DNA of 64,000 bases from Chinchilla lanigera (taxonomy: Eukaryota > Chordata > Mammalia > Rodentia > Chinchillidae): positions 9,615,099 through 9,679,098 of the forward strand of contig NW_004955405.1 of NCBI RefSeq assembly GCF_000276665.1. Reading direction: 5' to 3'. The notes beneath the pieces were generated by a model, which saw only the letters and a list, made by a program, of their open reading frames with translations, had not been told where the DNA came from and searched no databases. Within the stretch, counting starts at the first letter, position 1; each line of letters opens with the position of its first letter. Below are positions 1-12,926 of this stretch, one piece after another. The position numbers and the translations under genes were made by a program.

Positions 1-885
1 TCAGACAATACCCAGGGAGAGGAAACGAGTCTAATTTCCTGAACTGAAAAAGGAGAATTCAATTCTAGAAACACATGACAAGCTACTAATACCACTGGAA
101 TCAGTTGTTGAAATGATATTTTAGAAACAATGAAGCAAAGAAGCACATTAGTAGAGGCTCCCTTCCCACTGAAAGACCTCCCTTTCCTGCTGCTTGCTGT
201 TGCTCCAAGGGAACTAGAAAACACGTAAACGCTGATGCAAGCTTCATCTCAGGTTAGACACGATGGCAAGAAATGCTTCCTGGGGCAGGAGACATTCCAT
301 GCTGACACGAAGCAGGCCTTCCTGAAGCCCACACCTTTCAGAGCATAACGCCCTTCTTCTCAGATGCTGCACCAGAGAGCACCATAATTCCCACTCTTTT
401 CAGTAGTGAGTGAAGCGCAGCTCCAAGCTCCTCCACTTGTTTCATCATTCATCCTCCCTTGAGTACCATAAATATTTATTGAGAGCCTGTGGGAGGTAAG
501 GCTCTTTTCTCAGGACTGATGCCACAGCCATGTCTAACACTTCAAAACTGTTTTCCTAGCCTTATGAAGTTGTCATGTGGTAAAGAGATAAACAGTTAAC
601 CATAAAGAGTCAATTAATTCCTTAATTGTAGGCAGACGAGTTCTATAAAGATAAAATGGAGCTAAAATCCAAATTACTGACTTATATGAAGGATCTGTGA
701 AGGCTTCTTTGATGACGTAGTGTTATGCCTGAGATCTGAAGTATGGTAGGAATTTGGAATTTATTTATACTGTTGGTCTCAGAACAAAGAATTTGCTTTG
801 ATAATTTCCAGTAAAATTTGCTCTTCAGAGCTAATGAAAAAAAGTTCTAGCTTAATAACTAATGTAATACCTTAATAATATGTTA

Positions 886-942
886 TTAAGATGCTTAATA
901 ATTAAGATGCTTAATAAGATGCTTAATAACTTCTTTTATGAT
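886..942. repeat. Short AT-rich tandem repeat
   Basis: AAGATGCTTAATAA occurs three times, with spacers of differing length. Confidence 0.85.
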
Positions 943-1061
943 GCCAACGAGGAATATCCTTTGTTCCATCTTCCTTCTGAAATGGTGGGAAGGTAAGAAG
1001 CCAAGGGTAGAGAGAGAACTATTTCAATTCTAATATTTAACATCTATGAACTAATAATTTT

Positions 1062-1135
1062 TTGTTTTATTGGTACTGGGGATGGAACACAGGGCCTAAC
1101 ATAGCATCTCCTAGGGGACCAGGACCAACTGAGCA
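1062..1135 (-). mobile_element. Decayed tRNA-type SINE
   Basis: Antisense pattern TGGTACTGGGGATGGAACAC followed by AGGGCCTAACATAGC, the reverse of a B box and body. Ends are approximate. Confidence 0.6.
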
Positions 1136-1199
1136 TGATTTAGGAGGGACTTACACCTTTGTGCAGCACGAGAGGCCACCTCTAGCCTGAAGCAGAGGT

Positions 1200-1425
1200 G
1201 CAGGGCTTCTGGTTTTGACATCGCTCTGCTTGGACTCTGCCTTCTCCAGCAAGTAATGTGGGGCAAGTGCGTTAGCTTCTTCTGATTTAAGTGTGCTCAT
1301 CTGTAAAGTGGGGATAATAATAGTGACTCACGGTGGATGCAAGGATGAAGAAAATTTTGCATGTTAAAGTCTAAAGTGTTTGCTGGTATTTGACTTTTAT
1401 TATTACTATTAGCATTATTTTTACT
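1200..1425 (+). mobile_element. MIR SINE (ancient)
   Basis: TGTGCTCATCTGTAAAGTGG GGATAATAATAG, preceded by the MIR core-like TTCTTCTGATTTAAG. Confidence 0.75.
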
Positions 1426-1429
1426 GGCA

Positions 1430-2470
1430 GTTTAGCCAAGATTTTCTTGAATTTATTCAAAATAAGTAAGTGAAAATAAAGCTCTGAGTTTTGCACCTGG
1501 CCACTCCCCCCACTCCCTGTATTATTTTGAGAAACCCACCAGCGTTTGGGTCTATATTACATATATCGCACTGTCACTTCCATGCTCAGAGTTGGCTGAG
1601 GCTCTCTTCACCTATCACTGTGCTTAGCATTACGTCTTTTTAAATGTCACTTTCACTAAACTGAGATTCTAGACCACAGAGGACCTAACTTTGGTGTTTG
1701 ATGTATATTCCCTGAAAGAAATGCTTCAGTTCCTATGTTCAGATCCTGTGTTTGACATCATAGGAACTTCACTTGAAATTACTATACAAGGCCTATGACC
1801 ACAGTGCCCTTTGCCTATGAAATCATCCTATCTGAACTAGTTTGAGCTCAGAGAATAGCATTTTTCTCATTCATTGATTCGGGGATTTTTCCCTAATATT
1901 AAGCATTTATAGATTCTGGTAACCCACAGAACTAGAGTATGCAGAAGAAAAAAGTTCTCACTTTGAAGAATGAGATCTTAGTATAAATACAGAGTTTTGC
2001 TTTCTAAACAACACAGAATTACACAGAAGGCATCATTCGTGCATGGTCCCCTCACAGCAGCAGCAAAGAACCTCTGGCTAATAAAGGACCAGCTCAGGAA
2101 ACTGGGAAGAAAGTCCCTAAGGTTCAACGGGGAAGACAGAGTCTGGACTTTGTTCTGTTGGGTCCCACCATTTGCAAAAATTTTCAAAAGAAGTGAAACT
2201 CTCCACACCTCCAGTTTGGTGCTATCAAGTCTACATTTCTTCATTTAGCCAATAATCACCTCCTCACCCCAGTGGCTGTTTGTAAGTACTATGGGTGCTA
2301 CAGTAAACATAGCAAATCTCTGCTAATGTACACCTTACACTCTGGCAGTTTTACAGAGTACGCGAGTATTCTTTACTTACACACAAAGTGGTCATTCTAC
2401 CGAAGTGAGTGATCCTTCTTACCTCTCCAACTGTGTGGTTACAACAATAAGGTCATAACGAGCTAGCTAT
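1430..2470. other. No gene seen
   Basis: Ordinary mixed-composition sequence. Short open frames overlap on both strands at about 1980-2248 with no recognisable protein. Confidence 0.7.
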
Positions 2471-2487
2471 CAAGATGTTACCACCTT

Positions 2488-2587
2488 GGGGCTGGGGATT
2501 TAGCTCAGCGGCAAAGCGCCTGCCTGGCAAGCGCAAGGTCGTGAGTTCGGTTCCTGGTACCGGAGAAAAATTACAAAAAAAAAAAAA
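2488..2587 (+). mobile_element. ID-like SINE (tRNA-derived), full length
   Basis: GGGGCTGGGGATTTAGCTCA head, Pol III A box TAGCTCAGCGG and B box GAGTTCGGTTCC, A-rich tail. A 14-bp target duplication GATGTTACCACCTT flanks it (2474-2487 and 2588-2601). Near-perfect duplication implies a young insertion. Confidence 0.95.
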
Positions 2588-2609
2588 GATGTTACCACCT
2601 TGTATGACA

Positions 2610-4150
2610 AAAGCAAAGTATGCCAAAAGGCCTGCAAATATCCCAATTTCAGATGTCAGGTCTTTCTGCATGTTAATGAGTCTTATCCATGTTCTCCCTC
2701 ATTTCTCTGGGTGATTTATTTTCATGCAATCTAGATAAGAAATTTATCACAATGTTTGTCATCTGCTTCTTTTAACAGGAGGGTGTTATCCTAAAAAGTT
2801 AAAAATTTGGCCGTCAGCAATAGTATGACTCTTTCTATGAATTTATTTTGTTTGTGAATATATTCTAGTCTTCATGAAGTAATATTTAAAGATTGCATTT
2901 ACTTTTTTATTAATGGTGCTTTATATTTCTAATACATAAATGGTATTCTAACATAGAAGTTGGGTTTTTTTTTCAAAGCCAATTAATTTTGAATTTTAAA
3001 ATTTCCCTTAGTTATGAAAATTTCACCTAGGTGAATTGATAAGCAATTGAATTATGATTATAGAAAAACATAAAAAATACTCAACTACTTCCTGTTACAA
3101 AAATAAGTACACCAAATTATTGAGATATAAAAACTCAGTGCTGAAATTTACTTTGAATTCTACTCATTATCTTTTCCTATAGAGTTTAATGCAGGGCTAA
3201 ATAAAAATCCCAGTTCATCCATCATAGGTTGAAGTTTTATAAGGACAATAGGCATAGAATACTAAAACAAAAACAGCAACATCCTTAAATCAAATAATTT
3301 TACACATTCAAAAGACCAGTACAATAATTACCAAGCATGTACTTTACTTTTTTTCTTGTACAAGAGCTATTCAGTTTTATTCTAATTTAATTCCTGTATT
3401 GCCTAAGGCCAGCAGAGTTCAGCAAAGTGAAAGGAAATTAAAAAGGCAACAGGGCAATAGGGTGGCAGAGTCCCCCAAAGAAGTTTTATCCTCAGAAGAT
3501 AAAGAAACTCAGTTAAATGTTGCAGATGAGCCATTTGAAAGTTAAAATAAAGAAAAAGGCAAAAACTCAAATGGTATGGATTCCCAAAAGTAGTAAACTT
3601 TCAAAAACAATTATTTTAATGTTTTTTAGGCCAAAAACCTCAATGATGTCTAAGAAATACTCTCACATTATTTGCTTCTGTCCGTTAAGTCAGACTTCTT
3701 TCATCTATATACTGCCTGCACTCTGTTGTCTGAAATAATTAAGAGTGTATAGTTTTAAGATTACTAGTTGCATTTCACAACTCATTTTTTTTAAAATATC
3801 TAATTGCACACCTATTTTCAGTACATCTCTTTAGACTCAATACTTGTTTCAGGTAAACTTATGAGAACCATTTATAACTTCTGATTAATCCGTATTGTCA
3901 GTGGACTAGAAATGACATTAGTATTGTATTGCTTTTAGAGCTATGAAATTGTAAAGATTTGTTTACATATATGTTTATGTATATACATGTCTGTATGTGT
4001 ATAGCTCCTACTTAAAATACTAGTTTATTTCATGTTAGATTCAAAATAACAGTGATCCTAAAACTGCCTGATTTGATGAATTTTTTGCCTCAAGATTTTC
4101 TTGCAATTAGGGCAAATTCCAGGTGCTTTTTAAAAATAAAAAATAATAGA
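2610..4150. other. AT-rich, no gene seen
   Basis: AT-rich intergenic sequence up to the first gap. A 73-residue frame at 3517 has no family resemblance. Confidence 0.7.
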
Positions 4151-4153
4151 AAA

Positions 4154-4518
4154 NNNNNNNNNNNNNNNNNNNNNNNNNNNNNNNNNNNNNNNNNNNNNNN
4201 NNNNNNNNNNNNNNNNNNNNNNNNNNNNNNNNNNNNNNNNNNNNNNNNNNNNNNNNNNNNNNNNNNNNNNNNNNNNNNNNNNNNNNNNNNNNNNNNNNNN
4301 NNNNNNNNNNNNNNNNNNNNNNNNNNNNNNNNNNNNNNNNNNNNNNNNNNNNNNNNNNNNNNNNNNNNNNNNNNNNNNNNNNNNNNNNNNNNNNNNNNNN
4401 NNNNNNNNNNNNNNNNNNNNNNNNNNNNNNNNNNNNNNNNNNNNNNNNNNNNNNNNNNNNNNNNNNNNNNNNNNNNNNNNNNNNNNNNNNNNNNNNNNNN
4501 NNNNNNNNNNNNNNNNNN
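4154..4518. other. Assembly gap (365 N)
   Basis: Unsequenced. Open frames drawn across it on both strands are artefacts. Confidence 1.
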
Positions 4519-5760
4519 TGTAATTGAGCTTGGATCTAGTTACTGTTCCTTTTAATTTGCATCTCATAAATTTTTCTCTCATAAGTTCTAAACTATTTCA
4601 TACAGAATTTAGTCTTATTAGACAGGAAACCTAAATTACAAATTTATGAGAAAAAAATATATGAAAAAAGTAAAAACTAAGCATGTGATTCAAAAGAGTG
4701 AAATTTCCAGGTTAGAGTTTCCAGATTGAGCAAATAAAAGCAGAAGATCACTAGTTTCATTTTAATTTCAGATAATACTGAGTAACCTTTAGCCTGAGTA
4801 TATCCCATGCAACATTTGGGATATACTTGTACTAAAAAATTACCCATTGTTTATCCAAAATTTAAATTTAACTAATATTTTGTATTTTACCTGACAAGGT
4901 TAATAAAGGTGAATTCAGAGGTATTGATATATTATTTGTCACTGTTTTATCTGTTATTGGTCAAAAATTTTCTATGCAGTATAGTCCAGTTTCACATATT
5001 CAGGGGCTATGATTGTCCCTTCAAAATCTACTAAGTGTGAGGTTCCCTGGATTAGGGGTAATCCTTTCACAAGGGACCAGTCAGTAGAAGGGATTTTTCA
5101 GTCCAGAGGATTGAGCGCTCTTCTGATCACCAGGGAGCAAAAGAGAAGGTGGAGACAGGGAAGGTCAAGTTCTGTGACCTGGCTGCTCAGCAAGACAGAA
5201 GAAATTTGACCTTGAAACTTGGTCCTCACAGTGCTCCGCTGCCCTTTCTCTCCCCTGTGGGAAAGATGCAGCTCCACTTGCTCCTGGCCTTTCTGAGAAC
5301 CGCCTCCAACTCATGCTCTTCTAACTGATGTCTAAGGATTACCAGATAGGGGTGCCCGGCTGCGTGACCCCCAACTTTACAAATTCAGGCAGTGGAGAGG
5401 CAACCCAGGCATTTCTGAGCACCCTCAGAGGGGACCATCAAAGGGTGGCCCATTTGATTTCTTGTCAATGAAATCACTTAAATATTAAACACATTTTCAA
5501 AATTGTGATCAGTTCTAATCTTTCTGGATGAAATTTTCAAAATTTTGAAGTTACTTTTTTAATATGGAGAACCTGTATAATCCTCCCTTTTATGCTGCAA
5601 GGCTCCTATGCTGATACCAAACACAGTGTGAGAGTACAGCTCCAGACCCAGATCCCTCTGCCCGTGTGGCTGATGTGAGCTTTTTTCTTATGGTCCCTGC
5701 TTGGTCAATAACTAGTTCATTTCCATTTGTGGACTGTAGTATAACTCCTGCATTATATGA
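4519..5760. other. No gene seen
   Basis: AT-rich to about 4980, then more balanced. Nothing recognised. Confidence 0.7.
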
Positions 5761-5763
5761 TTG

Positions 5764-6248
5764 TAGTGGTTGATTGATTATGTCAACTTGAAAAGTTTAG
5801 AAGCATAACTAAACTTGGCTCAGCAATTGACCCAGCAATTCTACACCCTAGGGTGTAGAGGAGACACCTTATGGTGGATCATCACCTAGGTAACATAAAA
5901 GAGAAATGAAGAAAGACAGAGGTACCTCCATTCCTTTTGGAGGAGCTCCAGTCTTCACCTTCAGCTTGAACTTAGTCTCCTGGCTCCTAGTGCAGACTCT
6001 TCGGCTGCCGCCTTGGATCCTTCAGCCTTCCGTCGCAGACTCATCGGCCTCCTGGTACGGACTTGCACAGAACTCTGCAGTGAACTCCAGACCCTGCACT
6101 GATTCCTTCGGTCTTCAGTGTGCAGACACCCTCTGCACACTTCCCCATACAACTCTCTGGCTGCCCGTCGTAAGCCAATCTTATAATTTCTTACAATTTG
6201 TACATCCTGTGTTATATCTGTTTCTCCAGTAAACCCCTGACTGATACA
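5764..6248 (+). mobile_element. Interspersed repeat, LTR- or DNA-element-like
   Basis: Starts TAGTGGTTGATTGATTATGT then CAACTTG, ends TTTCTCCAGTAAACCCCTGA CTGATACAATG in two parts, as in a common mammalian repeat class. The antisense 155-residue frame at 5961-6428 overlaps it and is not supported as a gene. Confidence 0.55.
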
Positions 6249-6514
6249 ATGATTATTCACAATAGTGAGACATTTGTCCCTGGATCTCAGAAAAGTGCAT
6301 AACTGAGGTCTGGCATAATTCAGAAGCACATGGGCCTCACAACTCAGGGTCCGCAGACATCTAGCCAAAAGTCTGCCAGACGGGTTGGGGGATGCAAGGA
6401 GGAGGAGCAAAGGGAAGTACGAGTCCAAAATCGGGGCTTGCTAGCCCTACCCTACCTTCAGGTATCTTTTCTGATCATCATTGTAACCGACTAATGATAA
6501 AAGTCACGAAAAGA

Positions 6515-6690
6515 TCATGCTAACTACATAACTTTTACTTAGCGCTTACTCTGCTGAGTCCTACTCTTGGCCCTTTACACATACTAACACACACACATTC
6601 CATCTTTATAACAGCCAAGGACAAATTATTATTTAATCCAATTTGTCTACGTTAAGCTTTCTCCTGTTATCTCAGGGTTCTCAACTAATC
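6515..6690 (+). mobile_element. MIR-like SINE
   Basis: TTTACTTAGCGCTTACTCTG, then CTTTATAACAGCCAAGGAC and ATTATTTAATCCAATTTGTC. Confidence 0.5.
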
Positions 6691-6893
6691 TAATTATTTC
6701 AAAAGCAAACATTTCAGAAATGGCCTCTTTTTCCAAATTGAGGGTCCACTAACAAGATAGCTAACCTGTGTCCCTAGAAGTCTTTTCCTAACGGAGATGT
6801 TGGGAGGCAAATACAGTCACAGAAGCTCCTCAGCACTTTGGAACATGGTGCTGAGGCAGAGCTATGGTCCTGTCTGCTAAATTAAGGTTTGTC

Positions 6894-6998
6894 AGGGGCT
6901 GGGGATTTAGCTTAGCGGCACAGCCCCTGCCTGGCAAGCGCAAGGTCGTGAGTTCAATTCCTGGTACTGGAAAAAAAACTGAAATAAATAAATAAATT
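6894..6998 (+). mobile_element. ID-like SINE
   Basis: GGGGCTGGGGATTTAGCTTA head and GAGTTCAATTCC B box, followed by an AAAT-rich tail. Target duplication ATTAAGGTTTGTC at about 6881-6893 and 7000-7012. Confidence 0.93.
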
Positions 6999-7001
6999 AA
7001 T

Positions 7002-9085
7002 TAAGGTTTGTCTGTTTCTTTGTGTAAACAGGGTTGCTGCTCTCATCTCTGTTCTGGTGGGTTTCAGGCATTGTTTTCCCTTTGGCAAGCCAGAGAGAAG
7101 CTTGGGACTTCACACTTCCTTCAAGTAGTTGTGTGACTTCTCCAAGTTTGCGCTTCCCACTTGGAAGACAGAGACATCAATCTCAGAAGCAAGCACCAGG
7201 AGGGCCTGTGCTTTGGGGTTTGGTGGGGTGCTCCATGCATCGAATAAAAATTGCATGGGGCCATCTGTTTGCTTTTTTCCTTTTTTTTTTTTTTTTTAGG
7301 CTCACACCTGGGGCAGAAGTGTGTTAATTCTGAGCTCATCTCCAAGCATCTGACTCTGGGCATCTGTGTCTCAAACATTCACCTTCCCCTTTGTTTTTAG
7401 CATCCAGGATAGGACCAGCCTGCACAGTACTAGACTCCAAGAGAAGCAGTCAGTGGGTACAGCCAGGCACCATTACAATGGCAAGGATCAGACTGTTCAG
7501 CTGATTCCAGAAGATAATGCTTATGGCACTGGAGGGAAGCATCACAGATAAACCTCGTCTTGCCTGTAGGTGAGCACCATGCTGCAATCTCCATGAGCAG
7601 GGACAATGGTCTGCAATTACATTTCCTCTGTCTAATTTAGATGCAGCTTTGGAATCTATCTCACCCGACTTCCATCTGCTCAAACTTCTGTTGGAGGAGC
7701 CCAGTCTGCTATGTCTTCATGTAAGAATGTGGGGAGAGACAAAGCTCTCTCCACCATTAGGGTTAAAACTTGTCTGCTCAAAGATTGGGAATAACCAGGC
7801 CCAGTGTACCTACTTCCTTTTTATTTCTACCTCCTGCCTGCCTCGCAGACTCCCAGATTGACGGGACCCAAAGGTAATACACATGGAGTTCTGCTTCGAA
7901 AACCTCTGGGACAAAAAGGAAATTTCAGAAGTCTGAATAGTCTCCATTGCTGATGCACACACACTCTTCTGCTGTGCGTGTGCCCTGCTCACTGCCCTGG
8001 CCCTGGTGCCTAGTGCAGTGTGGGGCAGATATAAATCATGCTCCAAATACCTCACAAGTCTGTGGCGATGCTGGGCGCAGAAACCTACCACACAGCTTCT
8101 GAAAGTAAAACATGCATGACTACATACAGTCCATGGTAACAGGTCATGATAAAATCACCAGGTTATTGATTTATGCATTTACTGTAGCATGCTTTCTCTT
8201 ATTTTGGAAAACACTTTCTACTCATAAAACCACCCATGATGGTAAATGCAAGCGACACTGTGCTAGCAGCAGCTTCATCATCTTCTATTTACCCACTCTC
8301 TTGGCTGCATCCTTTTCTCTGTGCTTGATTTAATCACATGTTTTGCTTATGGCCCCAGGAGCAGTGGCAGGCACTGTGTATACGGTAGCCAGGGTGGGTG
8401 CTGCAGTGGTAGTGGTAGGCTCAACCACCTAGGTTTGTGTGAACAGATCATAATGCCCACTCGATGACAGAGTGACTTGGTGATGCCTTTGCAGACTGTA
8501 TTGTTTGGTGATGCAGGAGTGCACAGCTACTGTAACTGCTTAGTATTGGTCATTTGGTCTGCTTGGTCCATTAAAGGAGCAGGGGCTTTGTATACAGAAG
8601 ATACATTTCCTCGCTCTTGTAGAGCCTCTTTTGCATTTGGTGAATAAGGGAGCTCCTAGTTCTATCATCTCAACTTATGCCCCTGTGTCTCTTTGTGGCA
8701 GGGAGGGGACAGATGGAATATGGGCTCAGAAATGACTAGCCCCCCTTTGCCTCACCTTCATGGGCCAGTGCCAGTCAGAAGGCCTGAGCTGAAGCTGGGA
8801 TGTGCTGGGGGACCTGGACCATCTGGTGCTCCTAGCTGCTGTCCCACGCATGGAGCAAAGGCTTGGCCAGGAGAGTGCCTTCAGAGTTCAGCTCTAGCTC
8901 TCTGAGCAGCTGCATGTGCCAGACACTGCCTGAGGGACTTTGCAAGGTTTCCTTTGTAGAGTAGTCTTCTCTCAGCATTTCAGGGAGGTAGAAATTCCCA
9001 ACACCAGGTGGCAGAAGAGGAAAACTTGGGCTCCATACTCCCAGTGATTGCTTAGGTTCAAGGGGCTAGCAAGGAACAAAACCAC
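7002..9085. other. No gene seen
   Basis: Unique-looking sequence with a poly-T tract near 7282-7299. At about 8395-8490, GGCTCAACCACCTAGGTTTG recalls an old interspersed repeat, but I cannot name it. Confidence 0.65.
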
Positions 9086-9088
9086 GAT

Positions 9089-9480
9089 GTCTTAGGTTAC
9101 CTTCTCATTGCTGGGACAAAATATGTGACCCCTGCAAGTTAAGGAGGAAAGGTTATTTTAGCTCACAGTTTGTAGAGGTTCAGTCTATAGCTGGCTGGCT
9201 CCAAGACAGATTGGCACATAGCAGAGAGGCATCGCAGAGGAGAAACTGCAAGGACACGGCATGGCAGGCAGGAAGCAACAGCATCAAGGCAGGAGGTGAT
9301 CAAGCCACAGCCACAGTGACCCACATCCTCCCACCAGGCTTCACCCCCCAGCATCACACCAGCTATAAGCCCATCAGTGGACTCACCCAGTGTCACACAC
9401 ATGATCCAGTCACTCCCCAAAGGCACACCTACAAGCACATGAGGCTCTGGGGTGACATCTAGACAGAAGTATAGAATATA
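9089..9480 (-). mobile_element. LTR-like repeat (MaLR-type)
   Basis: TTAGGTTACCTTCTCATTGC, TTTTAGCTCACAGTTTGTAG, CTGGCTGGCTCCAAGACAGA. Same family as 12927, 18378 and 47409. The 184-residue antisense open frame here (9163-9717) is derived from it. Confidence 0.68.
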
Positions 9481-9724
9481 GGACTTGCACCCAAGTCTGC
9501 TGTTTATGGCCACCCTGGTGTGTTCTCTGTGGCGTCCCAGATGCTGTTGTAGGGGCGGAGTCACGGGAGCTTTCATGGCACAGGACAAGTGCGACCTGAC
9601 AATATGAAGGAACTCAGGTAGGGAGAGAAGAGAAGAAAGGGTAAGACACAGCCTGGCCGCAGAGAGAGAAGGACATGTGCCTGCCACCTTGTAATGGTCA
9701 TGAAAAGAAATTGCCAAGCTAAAA

Positions 9725-9840
9725 ATATACTCTGTAATTCTACCTGTAATCCAGGAACTCTGGGAGGCTGGTCCAGGAGGATCACAACTTCAAACCTAGC
9801 CTGGGTAACTTAGTGACTTAGTGAGACCCTGTTAAAATAA
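9725..9840 (+). mobile_element. B1-like SINE, partial
   Basis: CCTGTAATCCAGGAACTCTG, then GAGGCTGGTCCAGGAGGATC and TTAGTGAGACCCTG. The head is lost. Confidence 0.75.
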
Positions 9841-9845
9841 ACTTT

Positions 9846-10062
9846 TTTTTTAGAAGGAGGTGCTGTGGATCTAGTTCAGGGTGACAGTTTTGGGTTCAAT
9901 CCCCAGTAATGAAAAAAAATGCTGCTTTTATGATCAGAGGTCAAGAAAGGAAGTGTCTTCTAGTGGGGTGTAATGCAAGTGACGTGGGAGGTGGCTTAGT
10001 GGTGAAGGATGTGCTAGCATGTACCACGGCTTGGATTCAATCCCCACCCCAAAATAAATAAA
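9846..10062 (+). mobile_element. Two decayed tRNA-type SINEs
   Basis: First (about 9846-9920): GGTTCAATCCCCAGTAATG then A8. Second (about 9983-10062): GGTGGCTTAGTGGTGAAGGA with GGATTCAATCCCCACCCC and an AAAT tail. Confidence 0.7.
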
Positions 10063-10064
10063 TA

Positions 10065-11155
10065 ACATGGGTCAGTCTATGAGCTGCCTGTCACAAAAGC
10101 CCTTGGGCACTCCAGAGGGTCGTGAGATTTTATCTTACCTTGGAGAAATGAGGACTGTCTTAACATGGTCTCAACTTATTTTTGAAATGAGCAATTTCTC
10201 TGCCTCATAATTATTCAGAGTTCTTTTTTTTTTTCTCCATCAGCTACTTTTTTGACACAGTGAATCGAGGAGTGATAATAAATGTACATAGTAGGAAGCT
10301 GAACAAAACAAAGTACGGGAAAACAAGCTCATTTTCAGCAAATTACTTCTCACAACTGGGCTAAAATTGTTCACAGGTCTTCGTCTGCTCTTAGAAAACC
10401 TTTCAGTGTCTCTGTTCTGAATAGTTGCCCAATTTGGAGAGGCCCTTAGATACCAAGCCAGCTCTGGCAGGTAAACACAGGCCCGCACCTGTGGGAAAAT
10501 CAGGAGAGACAGCCCCATGAAGCTGAATGGTCAGGAAGAAGGTGAGAAAGTGCACCTTTTTGCTGCTCCTACATCCGCCTGCCCGGCCCTAACACTCAAA
10601 TACCCTAATTCGGCCCCATTTGTCTCCCTGGGACAATCCACGAGGGCACCTGTTTTATCGAATTTCTCACTGGACACATAACAAGTAGATCGTTGATTAG
10701 TTTCACAGAACGTATAGCTTGGAACGTCAGGACTTTTCAGATCCTGCCACATGAGGTTGTCGGTGGCAGCTACTGCTGGGAAGGGTGAGTACCCGTGAGT
10801 AGGACTTCAGCCCTGGAGCCACAAGTACTCATGGCAAAGAGGAGCGTGGAGCTGCAGTGGCTCTCCCAGGACCGCCTCCCTGCCGCTCTGATCATGTCGT
10901 AAACTGTCGAACCCACCTCAGGCTCCCTGTCACTTCAGAACGGGACCCAGCCATCTCCCGTGGTTCTGGTCTCTGCCGTTATACAAGCTTTGTCCTCTGC
11001 TGCAGAGGGCTGAGTTGCTTCTCACCACTTCCATGGACCACTCTGCCTACCACCTCATGGCCTCTGTTCCTGCGGTGCCTGCTGCCGGGCACACCCTTCT
11101 GCCCAGTCCACTCACGCTGTGCACACACACGGGCTTGCACACGCACACATGCACA
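10065..11155. other. No gene seen
   Basis: Nothing recognised; a CA-rich CACACACGGGCTTGCACACG stretch lies near 11120. Confidence 0.65.
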
Positions 11156-11157
11156 CT

Positions 11158-11615
11158 GTTGTAGACTGAATGTTTCCTTCCTCCCAGAATTCCTGTATTG
11201 AAATCTTCACCAAAGAGGTCATAGCTGTAGGATGGGGTCTTTGGGAAATGATCAGGCCACGGAGCTGTGGATTTAGCTCAGCAGCACAGCATCTGTGTGG
11301 CAAGTGTGAGGTGGTGAGTTTGACTCCCAGTACCGGAAGAAAAACAAAACAAACAAACAAAAACAGAGATGATCAGGCCATGGAGGTAGAGCTTTCATGG
11401 GGGTTGGTGTCCTTATAAAGTATGCCCTAGAGAACTCCTCTTCCTTTCCACCATGTGAGAATGCAGCAAAATGATGCCTATGAGCCAGGATGCAGCCCTC
11501 ACTAGACACTGAAGCAGCTGGCAGCTGGTCTTAGACTTGCAGCCTGTAGAACTGTAAGCAAAACACATCTGTTGGTTATAAGCCAGCCAGTGTGGCATTT
11601 TGTTCTAGTGGCCCA
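11158..11615 (+). mobile_element. LTR-like repeat (MLT/MST-like), split by a SINE
   Basis: TGTTGTAGACTGAATGTTTC at the start; GTCTTTGGGAAATGATCAGG, CCACCATGTGAGAATGCAGC and GAACTGTAAGCAAAACACAT in order, as in mammalian MaLR LTRs; near-end TGGCATTTTGTTCTAGTGGC. Confidence 0.75.
11260..11368 (+). mobile_element. ID-like SINE inside an LTR
   Basis: tRNA-like body with GATTTAGCTCAGCAGCACAG and tail of AAAC repeats. Duplicated target ATGATCAGGCCA (11248-11259, 11369-11380). It splits the LTR-like repeat at 11158-11615. Confidence 0.92.
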
Positions 11616-12925
11616 AAGTCACCACCACGCACACACGCACACATACACATGCTGTCCTCCAGGATCATCTTTCCTTGTCCTCTCAGACTGAGCTCCCCAG
11701 TTCGCCTCTTCCCTGAGCCTCCCCACCTGTCCTTGGCAATAGAGAGAACACAGGCCAGCGAGCTCCGCAGAGGGAGAAGAGGGCCTCACCCATCTGTCTC
11801 CCTCCATCCTGCAGATGGCCAGACCGAAGAAGGAGCTTCACAAAGAGAAGAGCAGCCCTGTGAAGCCCAAAGCCGGAGGGGCGGGGGGCACTGGGCCCAT
11901 GGCCAAGCCTCCTGATGTCCCCCGCTTATATCATATCTCACCTTCCCTCCTGCAAGTCAATAGACCACAGATTGAGTCCCTGGAAGCTCTCAAATTGAGG
12001 ACACTTTGGTGTGCTCTCCGTTGAGTCCATAGAGGCCTGTGTAAGCACAGATGCCAGGCACCATGTTGGCCACAGCACCTGTTCCTAGGTCACTGAGAAG
12101 TTCTCTTGGGGCAGCAAGAGACAGGCAGATTCCACTACCCTCCTCCTCCCTTCCGATTCATTTATCACCGCTATGCTGTTAGCCCCACTCTGTGCCAGGC
12201 CCGGTGGCAGGTAAGCCAAAGGACACAGGAAGAAGAGAACAGTGGGCAGACACACCAGTAGGCAAAATAAGCTTAGCGAGACGCAGACCACAGAAAAGTA
12301 AGGCGAGTGAGGTGGCAGCCTAGGAAGGGGAACAGGGGTGGCTGTTCAGAAAAGATAAGATGTGAGCTGAAATCTGAAGAAGAGAAGACATCCACCTGAA
12401 GCCCTGGGGGAGGGGTGTTCCAGGCACAGGGAGTGGCCAGCACAAAGCCCTGCGGTGCAACTGAGCTTAACCTGTGGGAGAACAGGAAGGAGACCCTGTG
12501 GCCCAAGCAGGGTGATGCTGGGAAGAGCAGGAGACTGGGGAGGTGGGTGGTTCCTGTGCAGAGCATGGATTTCGTTCTCAATGCGGATGTCCTCAGGGTG
12601 TACCATCACCGGGCAGGAACTTACTAGTGTTCCTGCCCACAGCTGCTCCACCTGCCTGGCCCCCCTGAACTCACATCCTGCCCACACCTTAGCTCTCACT
12701 GTGTCTGCAGAGTCATCCTCAACTCTTTCTTCATCATCACTGTCTGCCATGTTGTCCTCACTCTTCCAAAAGTTGCTCATTCTTACCCAGCTCTCGACCC
12801 CTAATTTGAGTCAGCAGCCCCCTCTCTATATGGCATTGTTGTTGCCATCTGTCCAATCCTCTCCAAGCTCCATCAGCCTCCCTGGAACCTATCCTTCTCA
12901 TACTTTGCAAACTAAAGCTGGCTGT
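11616..12925. other. No gene seen
   Basis: Moderately GC-rich. Open frames on both strands at 12346-12982 overlap each other and show C/T-rich composition, possibly L2-derived, with no known protein. Confidence 0.6.
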
Positions 12926-12926
12926 G

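Noticed and set aside
2488..2587. tRNA gene call for this and similar elements
   Set aside because: The A and B boxes are SINE promoters. The copies have A-rich tails and target duplications and do not form a proper tRNA.
5961..6428. 155-codon antisense frame
   Set aside because: Lies in an interspersed repeat and overlaps sense frames; no protein family recognised.
9163..9717. 184-codon antisense frame
   Set aside because: Most of it is in an LTR-like repeat with relatives at 12927, 18378 and 47409.
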